A program made the translations under genes and the position numbers. Under the pieces are notes generated by a model. That model worked only from the letters and a program-made list of their open reading frames with translations, did no database searches and had not been told where the DNA came from. This document shows positions 23,801 to 33,944 of a stretch of DNA of 64,000 bases, one piece after another; the stretch's first letter is position 1, and each line of letters opens with the position of its first letter. Source of the stretch: Sindora glabra (Eukaryota; Streptophyta; Magnoliopsida; Fabales; Fabaceae); NCBI GenBank assembly GCA_020226215.1, contig CM035226.1:87692895-87756894 (forward strand), written 5' to 3'.

Positions 23801-25010
23801 TATTGATTTTTTTGTGAAAAAGGATAGGAGCTAGAACCAAGCATGCTTGATTATCTTCTCCCAATTGATATTTATAGGAAGATTGCCAACATTCATCCCC
23901 CACATAATAGCTTAGGACTTGATGAAATCACTTGAAAATTTACTAAGGATGGTTGCTTCTCTGTAAAGTCAGTTTATTTGTTCTTAAATGGAATTCATGA
24001 CAATTCAAAAGGCTTTTAGAAGGAGATATGGAAATGGATAGGTCTTTAAAGAGTTAAAACTTTTATCTAGTTGGTAGCAAGCAGAGGCCTGTTGACAAAT
24101 TCAATTAGAAAGTGTAGACATATGGCTTCAATAGATGTTTTCGAAGATGTAACAGAAATGAGATAGTTTTGCACGCATTGAGGGATTGTGAAATAGTGAA
24201 ACAGATTTGGTTGAGAATTGTTAATCCACAGTATTGGGAGCAAATTTTTTTCTTTATCTCTTAAGAATTTAACCTAAAAACTAAAATAGAAAGGTATAGG
24301 AATTAAGATTGGAGTCTTTTGCTTAGCATAACTTGTAAAGAAATCTGGTTGTAAAGGAATAGAAGGATATTTGATAATAATTCCCTTATCAGTTCTAACT
24401 TGGTGTTTTATGTTGCATAAAACCAAAATAATGGTCGAATACCTATACTAGGTTGGAGAATTTTGGTTTGAGATGCCAAAAAGCTAAGATCATGTGTGGA
24501 CAGGCTTCACTTGAATATGAGTGGATAAAAGTGAATACTAATGGATCATGTCTTCATTAAGGAGAATCAGCCACTTATGGGGGAGATTTAAGGGATTGTG
24601 CTGGTGATTGGATTAGTGGCTTTTCAAGAAATGTGCGGAGAGGCAGTGTTTTGTTAGTTGAATTATGGAGAGTTATTACTGGTACGGAGTTGGCTTGGAA
24701 CAAAGGGTATAAAAAATATGGGTGAAACTAGATTCTCAGGTGGCTCTTTATCTAATAATCAATATTTGTGAGATTGTTCATCCTGGCTAGCCTTTAATTA
24801 AGCAGATTAGGCACTTGATGAATAGGGATTAGCAAGTGAAGATTTCTCATACTTATAGGGAAGAGAATAAAGTAGCGAATTGGCTAATAGCTAAAGGGTA
24901 TCAGATGAGCTTAGGAATACATATCTTCAATGAAATTCCCCCATGGTTATGGAAGGCTTTGTATGGAAGACAATGTTGGGATCTCCTTTTCTAGAGTTAG
25001 TAGTATTTAG
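20880..25010 (+). pseudogene. LINE ORF2 (endonuclease, reverse transcriptase, RNase H), broken
   Basis: Order along the strand: an AP-endonuclease region from about 20950 with the D-F-N-S block near 21336 and FLECIKACGLFNIGFFGLTF near 21410; reverse transcriptase from about 22060, best preserved at 22383-22817 (LIPKV, F-K-P-I-S-L-C, VDLEKACDRLSWDF); a zf-RVT-like Cys/His region near 24110-24190; RNase H beginning W-I-K-V-N-T near 24520. The catalytic reverse-transcriptase F-A-D-D is F-I-N-D here (22958-22969), and the first RNase H Asp is Asn (V-N-T-N-G-S). Together with dozens of stops this shows loss of activity. The enzyme family primes reverse transcription from the nicked target DNA. Confidence 0.9.
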
Positions 25011-25045
25011 TTGGGCTTAGCCCCCTCATTAGCCAAAAAAAAAAT

Positions 25046-25057
25046 ATATCACTTGCA
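25046..25057. repeat. LINE target-site duplication, 3' copy
   Basis: Exact repeat of ATATCACTTGCA at 18873-18884, fixing the element's ends. Confidence 0.85.
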
Positions 25058-26403
25058 CGTAGTGTGATTTAGTATAATTATATTTTAATACTAAATTAAA
25101 ATGCAATCATTTAAGCTTTTGGTACAATTTATTTATTGTAATAATAAATTTAGAATTAGTATTAAATCAGAATTCAAAAGCTCAAAAGATAGAACTTAAT
25201 CAATTACACATTAATTTAAATCAATTTAGATCCAAATTTGAAATTGATAGATATTTTTCACAATCTCAATTATATTTTGAAAAACCCAATCATTTCAGTA
25301 AGTAACAATCAATAAAATTTTATTATCGAGTACAATCATTTAAGTTTTTTATACAAATAATTGACTACAAGATCAAATTTTCAAAATATAGCGTTTAATC
25401 AATTACAAAAGAATTCAAATCAAAATTTATTCTTATTTTAAATTGGTACATATTCTCCACAATATCAATTGCTCCATAATTATTTTTATTTTTCCAAAGC
25501 ATGTTGATTAGTAGTACATGAGAAACAATCTCAAAATAATTAACCGTTAGTTTCACATTGATTACATAATACGTAATCAATTAAAGATTTTTCAAAATTA
25601 ATTGTATTTTAAATTAATTCTTTCTATGAGGTCTAAGTACTTCGTAATTAAAGATTGGTAGATCTTTTTCACAATTTTGATTGCTTGTTTAAAATTGTCA
25701 ATGCTCATAAGAAACAATCTTCGTATATGAGGTATAAAATTAAATTATTTATTTATGATTAAGATAATTATATTTTTAAGAATTTGAAAATTCCCTTTTT
25801 TATTTCTTGTTTCTTTTTATTTAAATATAAAATACATTAAAGTGTTTAGGAATTTCTAATCAGAAGCTAAAATTGAAAATTAGTGATCCCACGATGCTTT
25901 TAAGAAGTATTGATCAATCTTTAATTGTATATAATGATACAAGACTTACAATCTTGGCGTGATAATGTATTAAAAGTCAAGATGATTTCCAACAGTATAA
26001 TAGGTGATGTTAATTCCATCAAGTACAAGTCTATCCATAAAATTTCAAATGTGTCAACTTCCATTGTTAGTATGCTCTTCCATGACAATAAACAAGAATC
26101 AAGAATAATCACTTTTTCATGTTAATCTTTATTTTCTAAGATTGGTCTTTAGATATGATCAGCTATATGTTGCATTATCAAGAGTCAAAGATAAAAAAAT
26201 GGATTCAAAATATTAATAAGTGATGATAATAGTCAACCAATAAACATAATGACAAATGTTATATACAATAAGGTATTTAGAAATTTGTTATAGTACGTTT
26301 TAATCATAAAATATTTTCATCATTATCAACTTTGATAAGTACTACATAGCTTCATGCACCACAAGACATTTAAAATTAACTTAGATACGTATTACATCTC
26401 TGA
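25058..26403. other. AT-rich spacer, continuation of the repeat array; no gene
   Basis: The first 400 bases continue the repeats of about 240 bp seen before the LINE. The rest holds only short frames on both strands (for example around 25920-26125) without family resemblance. Confidence 0.5.
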
Positions 26404-27764
26404 TTTTAATAAATACTCGCTAGAAGTTTTGAATTTCCAACAAATAAGCAAGCAGACATAAAGGAAGCTTCGGGTTCAAAGTGAAATTAAAAGAGGAGAG
26501 AGCCAAATTGAAAGAGCCTGGGCAAAAGACGATTTTGAAGCTCAAGTTGGTATCGACTTCTTGTTTACATGATCAGTGACTTTGTGTAGAATTCTTATTT
26601 GTTATTTTTTACTTTTTTTAATATTTGACAAACCTCTCATCATATAAATCAACAGCCAAACAAAGCTTTAAAGAAATTCGTATCTAATTATGTTAGCTAA
26701 GATAAATTATATCTAATTAAATTTATTTGTAACATCTTACTTATAAGAAGAAAATTGCCTATTATGTAGAAGCACGTTACTGTCAATGGCTTATGCATAG
26801 TACAGGGCAAGCAGCTGATGTTGAAAAATAAGAACGTCGTTTATTGAGTTCTAGTTTTTAATTTTGATCAGTGTACTCACTAATTGGTAGAAGCATCAAT
26901 GTTACTATTTCCAGAAAGTGATAGATATTTCTATGTCCGATACAAGTAATGCAGCAGTTAGTGATTTCCTGCAAATAGTTTCCTAGTCAGTTTAATGCCA
27001 GCATGATGAATTATACAGGAAAGTGCTAAATCTTATTTTGATTATTCCATAGGAAACTTCTCAGAAATTGTTCAAGATTCCCAAGGAAACTATCACGTCG
27101 CTTTGTAAACACAATTTCAAAAGACGCATAATACATGAGCAAACATGAGCAAACATCAGACGCATAATCCCAAACTTGATGAATCAGAAATCTTTGAAAA
27201 AAAAAAAATCCTTTCCTCGTTATGTCTATGAAGAAAATAAGTCTCCAGCATTCTTGAAAAAGAAATCCTGTTGATTCTGCTTCCAGATGACGTGATAATC
27301 TCAGATGCCGACTCCCAGTTGAGCTGCTATCCTTTACTGTCCCGAATGCCAATCATAAATCTTCTAACAAAATGAAATGCCTTAGTTTATCATACTAATG
27401 ATAGAAAATTGTGTCAAGACCCACAATTTAAGTCTAATAAAATGACAGAAAGAAGGAATGTAGAAATTAATGTGGTGTACTTTGCAAAAATTCATTGAAC
27501 TCAAAAACCAGCAACAAGAGATAGCAATATAAACCAGAGAATGTATTTGTAAGTAGCAATAAAATTTGTAGGTAGCAAAGATAAATGCATGTTTAGGGAA
27601 CTAACATATAACATCAGAGAGACACTTTGAAGAGAGAGCAGAGTGTTAGATGAAGACTCATTGCCTATAATCAAACATGTGCCAATAATATTTTCATTTT
27701 TTGGCAAAGAACTAGAGACACATCATATCTGAATAAAAGTCGAAGATTTAAAGGAACAGAAATT

Positions 27765-27895
27765 ACCTGAATTCAGGAGAATTTGGAGCCAATTCCTCAT
27801 CTGTTCCAAGCCTTTAACCAGAATGTGACATTTGGATAATAAATTCCAATCAAGATGCTTCTTTTAGTCTCGGATATTAGGACTGATTACATATG
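27765..27895 (-). repeat. Exon-like 3'-flank unit, copy C
   Basis: Matches copies B and D. On the minus strand it ends with 'ctgaattc' and then 'aggtaatttc', again a donor-like gtaat. Confidence 0.45.
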
Positions 27896-28629
27896 AATCC
27901 TAAGGGGGGAAAAAGTTCAGAAACTTTAGTAAGATAGTGCCAAAGAAGGGAAGAGATAAGAAAATAAACACTATCAGGATATCGAATATAAGAGAATATA
28001 GTGTTATATTACCTGAAAAATCTTTGGAATCAGTGTCAGTGTTGGGATCTTCTTTAACCTGATACACTTGTTGAATGCGAATACATCTTTCTCAGATAAC
28101 ACGGAAATAAAAAAAAAAAAGAAAATTAAACGTAGCAATATGAAGTTGGAGTAAATTACCAACAGTTTACAAGTTTAACTTAACCGGTTATAATCTGGAT
28201 TATTTAAACATGAACAATAGTATGAAAATTCAATTTTTTTTAAATGACAAAAAAAAGGCTCAAATTAAATGTGGTTTAAAATTGAATTAAATTTTCAAGA
28301 TATATGAAATCAATCAAGATCTGAAACGAATGCATCTATAAATCCGACGTTCGAAAGAGTCCCTAATTGATTTATTAGTCGTTTTAAAATCCAATGTCAA
28401 GTTTCGACCTTGCTTACTCAAGTCCTTTTAAAATTAAATATTTAGAGAACTAACACACAACATCAGTGGAACACTTTGAGAGAAGGCAGTGTGAGTGTTG
28501 GATGAAGATTTTGTACACAATTCAATCTCTATCTCAAATAAGCAGCATCCATTATCAATTTTTTTTTTCATTTTGTTTATTATAGAGAATTAGAAATATA
28601 TCATATCAGACATTGAAGTCGAAAATCTA

Positions 28630-28925
28630 AAGGAGCAGAATTACCTTGTGAATTCATAAGAATTTGAAGCCATTTTTTCATCCTTTTGGCTTTGACCAGA
28701 ATGTAATATTTGGGACAGAAACCTTTTTTTTTTCTTGCCAATCCTGTCCCTTTTGCCTTATGCATCTTTCCTCTAATTGTGAACATGAGCAGCAATTTTG
28801 CAATGGTGGAAGATTTTGTCAGTTTTTTTTTTTCTGCCTCCAGATGATGCAATAATTTTGGGTAGTAAATTCTAATTTGAGTTGCTTCTATTTTTTAGTC
28901 TCAGATACCAGGGCTGTTTACTTAT
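28630..28925 (-). repeat. Exon-like 3'-flank unit, copy D
   Basis: On the minus strand it ends 'atgaattcacaag' plus gtaattctg. It is the second unit downstream of the same CNL, closer to the gene than copy C, and it shares 'ccagatgatgcaat' with the region near 11255. Confidence 0.45.
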
Positions 28926-29539
28926 GAATCCTACGAAAAGAAATCAAAAAACACAGTGAGATAGTGCGAACAGGGGTAGAGACAAGAAAATAAACCGTGG
29001 GAGTGAGAAGTTATTAAACTTACGAGCATGTCAACTATCATAACAAACAAAGAATCACTTTGCAAAGAAAAAAATTCATCCAGAGTAGTGTCAGTGCTGG
29101 GACCCTCTCTAAGTTGTTATACTTGTTGAATGTGAATTAGAGGATTTGAGATGCTTAACAAAATGAAATGAACAATTGTGAATTAGATATTCGAATAAAT
29201 TCATCAATATATTTCAAATGTATCATGTTCTATGTGCCAAATAATCAATTAAACATATAAAAAAAAAAAATTCCTGACATGATCAGCTGACTACCTGGAG
29301 TAAAGATGATTCGGAAATTATGAAAAGTATGTATTGAAAATTTCTACCTTAAATGCAAAGTATGCAAGATTACAGTGAAATTGGAAAGAACTGTATGGCT
29401 TGAAATACTGTTAATAAAATAAAATGTCATTAATTCTTCAAGCATACATATGGCTTTTAAGTGTTGTTGTAGAGATGCATTATATTAGATTTGAATGAAA
29501 ATGAAAAAACATGGAATTACCTTCTGAATTGGAGACAAT

Positions 29540-30072
29540 TTACATATAAACAAGTGGGATATGAGCAATTTTTGGCCAATCATCACCCTCTTCACTTTTG
29601 CATCGTTCCTTTAATTGTGAACAAAAACCAATATTTAGTAATTTTAAAGATCTGAGATTTCGAAGTCCTTCAGGTAGGGATGTCACACCATGGCAACCAT
29701 AAATAGAAAGATTCTGAAGCAATGAGAGTTGTCCTATTGACTCTGGCAGTGATATCAAACCATTGCAAGAAACAACATAAAGGTTCTGAAGCAAAGAGAG
29801 TTGTCCTGTTGACTCTGGCAGCGATGGCAAAAGTGTGCAATCTTCAATTATCAGAGTCCGCAAAGAAGAGAGGTTGCATATTGACTTTGGCAGTGATGTC
29901 AAACATGGCAACCATTAATGCGAAGCTCCTGAAGCAAAGAGAGTTGTCCTGTTAACTCTGGCAGCAATGGCAAAAGTGTGCAATGTTTAATTGTTAGAGC
30001 CCGCAGAGAAGAAAGGCTGCATATTGACTTTGGCAGTGATGTCAAACCATTGCAACCATTGATACAAAGCTC
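29540..30072 (-). pseudogene. Former C-terminal LRR coding region of the CNL, now beyond a stop codon
   Basis: Reading on after the TAG at 30073-30075, the same frame continues with LRRs (ELCINGCNGLTSLPKS, then SLLQELRINGCH) until a single-base loss near 29900-29904, where the sister gene and the neighbouring repeats have 'aaaccatgg' and this copy has 'aaacatgg'. Beyond it the shifted frame (29540-29911) continues LRRs and ends LKERCKSEEGDDWPKIAHIP and a TAA. This is the same C-terminus as the dead CNL in block I. With both lesions absent the protein would be about 1,044 residues. The LRRs are arranged as 48-residue double units. Confidence 0.9.
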
Positions 30073-32673
30073 CTAAAGCAAAGAGAGTTGTCCTATTGAC
30101 TCTGGCAGTGATGGCAAAAGTACGCAACCTTCAATCGCCAAAGTCCGCAGAGAAGAAAGGTTGCATATTGACTCTAGCAGTGATGTTAGAACCTCGCACT
30201 CATTAATACAAAGGTTTTGAAGTGAAGAGAGATTGCCTATCCCTTCTGGAAGTGATGTCAAAGCTTTGCAATAACTGATCTGAAGCCTCTGCAGTGACGA
30301 GAGATATCCTATCCAATCTGGTAACTTGCTCCCACAAAATCCCCATATGCGTAGGGCGTTGATTGTGTGATGCGGCTGCAGACCTTGTAAAATCATCTCA
30401 TCTTTACCCGCCACTTCTTCTTTCCCACCCATGTCATCTTCACTCCAGATCGACCAACTTAATTCCAAATGTCCAAGATGTGGCTTCATGAGTAACTTTG
30501 TAGACACAACCTCTTCTGCATTACTTCTTCGCATGTGTTCCAAGCCATTGACAGACAAATACCCCCTTAAATTATTTAGGTCACTAAGTTCACTTAGTCT
30601 TGCACTATCACTCTTTATTGGACCCAAATTAAAACGTGATAGTGTTTGAAGACTAGTTAATTGTCCCAACCCACGCGGCATATGACTCAAACTCAAACAG
30701 CTGTTCAACTCAAGATGCCTGAGACTCACCAATTTGTTGATATCTCTGGGCAGTTCTGTAAGCCTATCACACCCATTCAGTTTTAGGGTCTGCAAGTTAT
30801 GTAGCCTGGTTATTCCCTTTGGGAGCTTTTGAATTAAATCATTATCATAAAGATCAAGATATCTTAGATGCTTTAACTTTTCTATATTCTTTGGAATCAT
30901 TGGAATATCTAATCCATGAAGATCTAAAATGCGCATGCCCTTTAGTCTGGATATAAGTGAACTTATGACGGACCTATTCAACTCTGAGCCATCCCATCTC
31001 CAATCAAAACAGAACAAATTTGCCAAAGCCAGTGGAGGAAACTCCCTGCTACTCTTCACGCGAAGACAAGGCACGAGAAATGTTCTCAATTTGCCTGCCT
31101 TAAGCAAGCGAGTTGGAGGTTTCCAACAAGCTTCTAGTGCAACATCAAATGACAGATGGCGCACCCTATCAACAATATTTTCTTTTTCTTTCTTAACAAT
31201 CATACACTCTTTCTTACTCACAAACTTTGCAAGATCATGCATTTTGCATGTGGATATGTGACCAAACTCATCACTTTTCACATCTTGAAAGAAAGACCTT
31301 GATAATAAATTCATAAAGTACTCATCGCCTACATCTTCTAGATGTTTAACTTCATCTGGCAGTGAAATGAATCCTTGAGCCATCCATAATTGAATTGGAG
31401 TTTCCCTCTCAATTTCATAATCTTTTGGAAATAATGAACAATAAGCAAAACAATTTTTTAGATTTGAGGACAGATGGTCATAACTTAATTTTAAAATTGG
31501 TAACATATAATTCTCTTCATCAATCCTTAAAAGCTCATTATTTCTAAAATACTGCCAATCACTGATGTCTCGAGTATACAAGAGGCTGCCAATTGTTTTT
31601 AAGGCAAGGGGGATCCCAATACATTTTTTGACAATTTGCTTTCCAATATCGACCAATTCTGGACTACCAGGTTCTTTTCCTTCTTCAAAAGCCATTCGAG
31701 AAAATAATTTCCATGATCTTTCATCATCAAGACCTTTTAAATCTAGAGTGAAGTTTGCATCCATTATCTTTTTCACCTTTGCAATGCGTGTTGTCACAAT
31801 GATCATACTCCCTTTCCCTCCTTCCATCAACAAGCTTTTCAATTCAAGCCACAAATTACGACTTTCATTCCACACGTCGTCTAAAACAAGTATATATCTG
31901 CTCCCCTTGATTTTATTCCTAATTTTCTCCTGCACTTGTTGTATGTTGGCGTCTTTTTCACACTCAATCATCTTGTGGCCTATTTCTCTTAAGCTAAATT
32001 GATCCGATACACAAACCCACATTTTCACCTCAAAATGATTTTGAACATCGCCATCATTATACAAAAATTGAGCAAGAGTAGTCTTACCCAATCCTCCTAA
32101 GCCAACTATGGCAATTATTGAAACATCCTTGCTCTCATTAGTGTTCAATAAAATACTTTTCAAAAGATTCTTCTCTTCTTCTCTTCCAAAAACTTCCTCA
32201 TCAGGCACAAACGAGTGAGTTTGTCTTCGTTCCTTGACTCCTACTGGTGGCTTTGAAGAGCAAGGATCCAGGTTCAATTTGTTCTTATCATCAGCAATGC
32301 CATCAAACTTCTTCCTAATGTCTTTCATTCTACGATTCATTACACGAGCATATGCAAGTTGGTTTGATCTGGAGCAGAAAGTGCGTACCATTTTTGCTGA
32401 TTTGTTTCTGTTCATCACTTTCCTTGCAAGAGATTCAGCAGAAAAATCATCCAACAGGTCGTCAGCATCATAAAGCACGTCCTTCAACTTGTCCAGCCAG
32501 TCGTTGACTTGGTGGCTCGTTGCATTAGCCTCAGCATCAAGAAGAGTAGCCTTGATTGCAGAGACTGTGTCCTCCATCCTTTTCTTGTCATCCCTGAGAT
32601 GACGAAGCAAATTGAACTCTTCAAGAGCCAAAGAGCTCAATCCGTCCAAGACCTTTCCAGCAACGGCGTCCAT
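30073..32673 (-). CDS. CC-NB-ARC-LRR (CNL) disease-resistance protein, RGA-like, C-terminally truncated (866 aa)
   Basis: Single uninterrupted frame from ATG at 32671-32673. Residues 1-145: Rx-type coiled coil with DVLYDADDLLDDFS (65-78), the EDVID-like region. NB-ARC about 160-490: P-loop GLGGLGKTT (191-199), RNBS-A FEVKMWVCVSDQF, kinase-2 ILVLDDVWN (261-269; the Trp marks the CNL class), RNBS-B SMIIVTTR, GIPLAL (353-358), RNBS-D NCFAYCSLFPKDYE, MHD at 478-480. LRRs about 570-866. CNLs bind ATP/ADP through NB-ARC and, once a pathogen effector is sensed, trigger cell death and defence. Compared with the block I copy, one M-H-D-L of a doubled pair is missing. The frame ends at TAG where sister repeats have CAG (Gln), so about 178 residues of LRR are lost. 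It may be an expressed short allele or a recent pseudogene. No intron is needed in the frame. Confidence 0.9.
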   Translation of the reverse strand: MDAVAGKVLDGLSSLALEEFNLLRHLRDDKKRMEDTVSAIKATLLDAEANATSHQVNDWLDKLKDVLYDADDLLDDFSAESLARKVMNRNKSAKMVRTFCSRSNQLAYARVMNRRMKDIRKKFDGIADDKNKLNLDPCSSKPPVGVKERRQTHSFVPDEEVFGREEEKNLLKSILLNTNESKDVSIIAIVGLGGLGKTTLAQFLYNDGDVQNHFEVKMWVCVSDQFSLREIGHKMIECEKDANIQQVQEKIRNKIKGSRYILVLDDVWNESRNLWLELKSLLMEGGKGSMIIVTTRIAKVKKIMDANFTLDLKGLDDERSWKLFSRMAFEEGKEPGSPELVDIGKQIVKKCIGIPLALKTIGSLLYTRDISDWQYFRNNELLRIDEENYMLPILKLSYDHLSSNLKNCFAYCSLFPKDYEIERETPIQLWMAQGFISLPDEVKHLEDVGDEYFMNLLSRSFFQDVKSDEFGHISTCKMHDLAKFVSKKECMIVKKEKENIVDRVRHLSFDVALEACWKPPTRLLKAGKLRTFLVPCLRVKSSREFPPLALANLFCFDWRWDGSELNRSVISSLISRLKGMRILDLHGLDIPMIPKNIEKLKHLRYLDLYDNDLIQKLPKGITRLHNLQTLKLNGCDRLTELPRDINKLVSLRHLELNSCLSLSHMPRGLGQLTSLQTLSRFNLGPIKSDSARLSELSDLNNLRGYLSVNGLEHMRRSNAEEVVSTKLLMKPHLGHLELSWSIWSEDDMGGKEEVAGKDEMILQGLQPHHTINALRIWGFCGSKLPDWIGYLSSLQRLQISYCKALTSLPEGIGNLSSLQNLCINECEVLTSLLESICNLSSLRTLAIEGCVLLPSLPESIGQLSLL

Positions 32674-33794
32674 TTTTGACAGGCTTGTAATCTGTTTGTA
32701 AGATGTGTGATGTTCTGCCTCTGAAAATTATATAATGTTGCTTTTTAAAATATACTGAATGAAAGGCTAATAACAGAGTCCTTGCCAATGGCAGTGGGGA
32801 GTGGAGACTGCACGGGTAAAAGAAAGGAAACAGTGAAGTCATATTTCCAGAAACGATTTGAAGGATTCAATTTACGAGAGAGGATGATGTAGGCTGATTT
32901 GTATGTGCAATTCTAAAATTTTCAAAAATAGACTCAGTTTTTCTTTTCTTTTTTCATTTCTGTAAATTATATCACTCCCTTCCGTAAATTCATATCTCTA
33001 TGAGATATTAGTTTTCAAACTCTATATGTTCTAATTCGCTAGAAAATAGTGAATTTATTTTTTTGTTAAAAAATAATAATTTGTTACTCTCAATAGAAAA
33101 TATTTTTGAAAATTTTTTAAATATTTAACAAACCTCAAGTAAAAGCAAAAAACCTTTTTTTTTAAAAAAAACTCATATCTAATTATCTTAATTAAAAAAC
33201 TATAGGCATTTTTAAAGGCGTGTTAACAATTTTTTTAATATTTAAAGTTCTAAAATTTGTTTAAAAAAACCCCAAATGTTGGAAGATTATATTGTAATTC
33301 ATGCGATGTATGCGGATAATTTTAGGAAGAGATTTTTTCAAGATAAAAATTAAATTAATGAAATTTCTTTCAAAATATAAAAATTGTGATTTATGGATTT
33401 TAGAGAGTAAATGCAATAAGAGAAAAAAATACAAAAAATAAAAAATTAATTTTAAAAAAATGATGAATTAACAGAAAGAGTGATAATGAAAAGAGATACA
33501 AAACAATACAATTAATATATTATATAGAAAATTTTCTATAGTTTCGCAAATATTTTTTTTTTGGTGAACACAGTTTCACAAATATTTATCTGTAAGTGGA
33601 AGCTTTAAAAGTAAATGGTGTTACTCATAACATTTAGTGAGTTCTATTATTATTTTTTTATTTAAATAAATTTATTTTTAATCTTGATATAATTTATTTA
33701 AATAAATATATTGAATTAAATTAATTCATAAATTTCTAATAAATTGTCTAACCTAATTGCACCATGATCTTTACAGGAGAAGCAATATCATTTA
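32674..33794 (-). other. Proximal 5' flank of the 866-aa CNL
   Basis: Presumed promoter and 5'UTR. Minus-strand 'cctgtcaaaa' directly precedes the ATG. AT-rich TATA-like strings (tatataatttt near 32730, tatattttaa near 32750) are present, but no start site can be assigned. The 'aatggcagtggggagtgg' stretch near 32790 is shared with the other locus and with the ghost at 5955. No other gene is supported. Confidence 0.45.
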
Positions 33795-33902
33795 CCTCGT
33801 GTTTATTTGTCTATCCCCTCAATACGCGTTTCCCGAATGGCACGAAAGCATGCAGAGCGTTGACGTAGACGTGTGCTCGCTTTGCACGTTAATTTTTGGT
33901 CA
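33795..33902. promoter_or_regulatory. Conserved upstream block, copy II
   Basis: Counterpart of 15500-15612, about 1.15 kb upstream of the CNL start. The shared cores 'acgcgtttcccgaatggcac' and 'gctttgcac..ttaatttttggt' are almost unchanged while flanking DNA has many indels. The function is unknown. Confidence 0.4.
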
Positions 33903-33944
33903 GTTGATGAGTGTATAAATCGAAAAATCTATTCACCATATCCT

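Larger units (their letters stand above)
18885..25045 (+). mobile_element. L1-type LINE with RNase H, full length but decayed, 6.16 kb
   Basis: A complete non-LTR retrotransposon bounded by a perfect 12-bp target duplication and ending in an A-run (25035-25044). ORF1 shows the plant L1 architecture (DUF4283-like region, then a CCHC knuckle). ORF2 contains AP-type endonuclease, reverse transcriptase, a zf-RVT-like region and a C-terminal RNase H. Both frames carry many stop codons and some frameshifts, so the copy is dead. It lies between the two CNL blocks. Many breaks are changes expected from C-to-T decay, such as TGG to TAG. Confidence 0.93.
26540..29535 (-). repeat. CNL 3'-flank module, copies C and D
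   Basis: Downstream region of the 866-aa CNL. It aligns with copy B to about 27900, and then the exon-like unit recurs (27765-27895, then 28630-28925), so the module is partly duplicated within itself. The 28150-28400 piece is also found in copy A (9060-9310). The former stop region of the CNL is followed on the minus strand by 'ttcagaag' plus gtaattcc, a donor-like junction. The 108-codon frame at 27026-27352 and the other short frames are not supported as genes. Confidence 0.6.
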
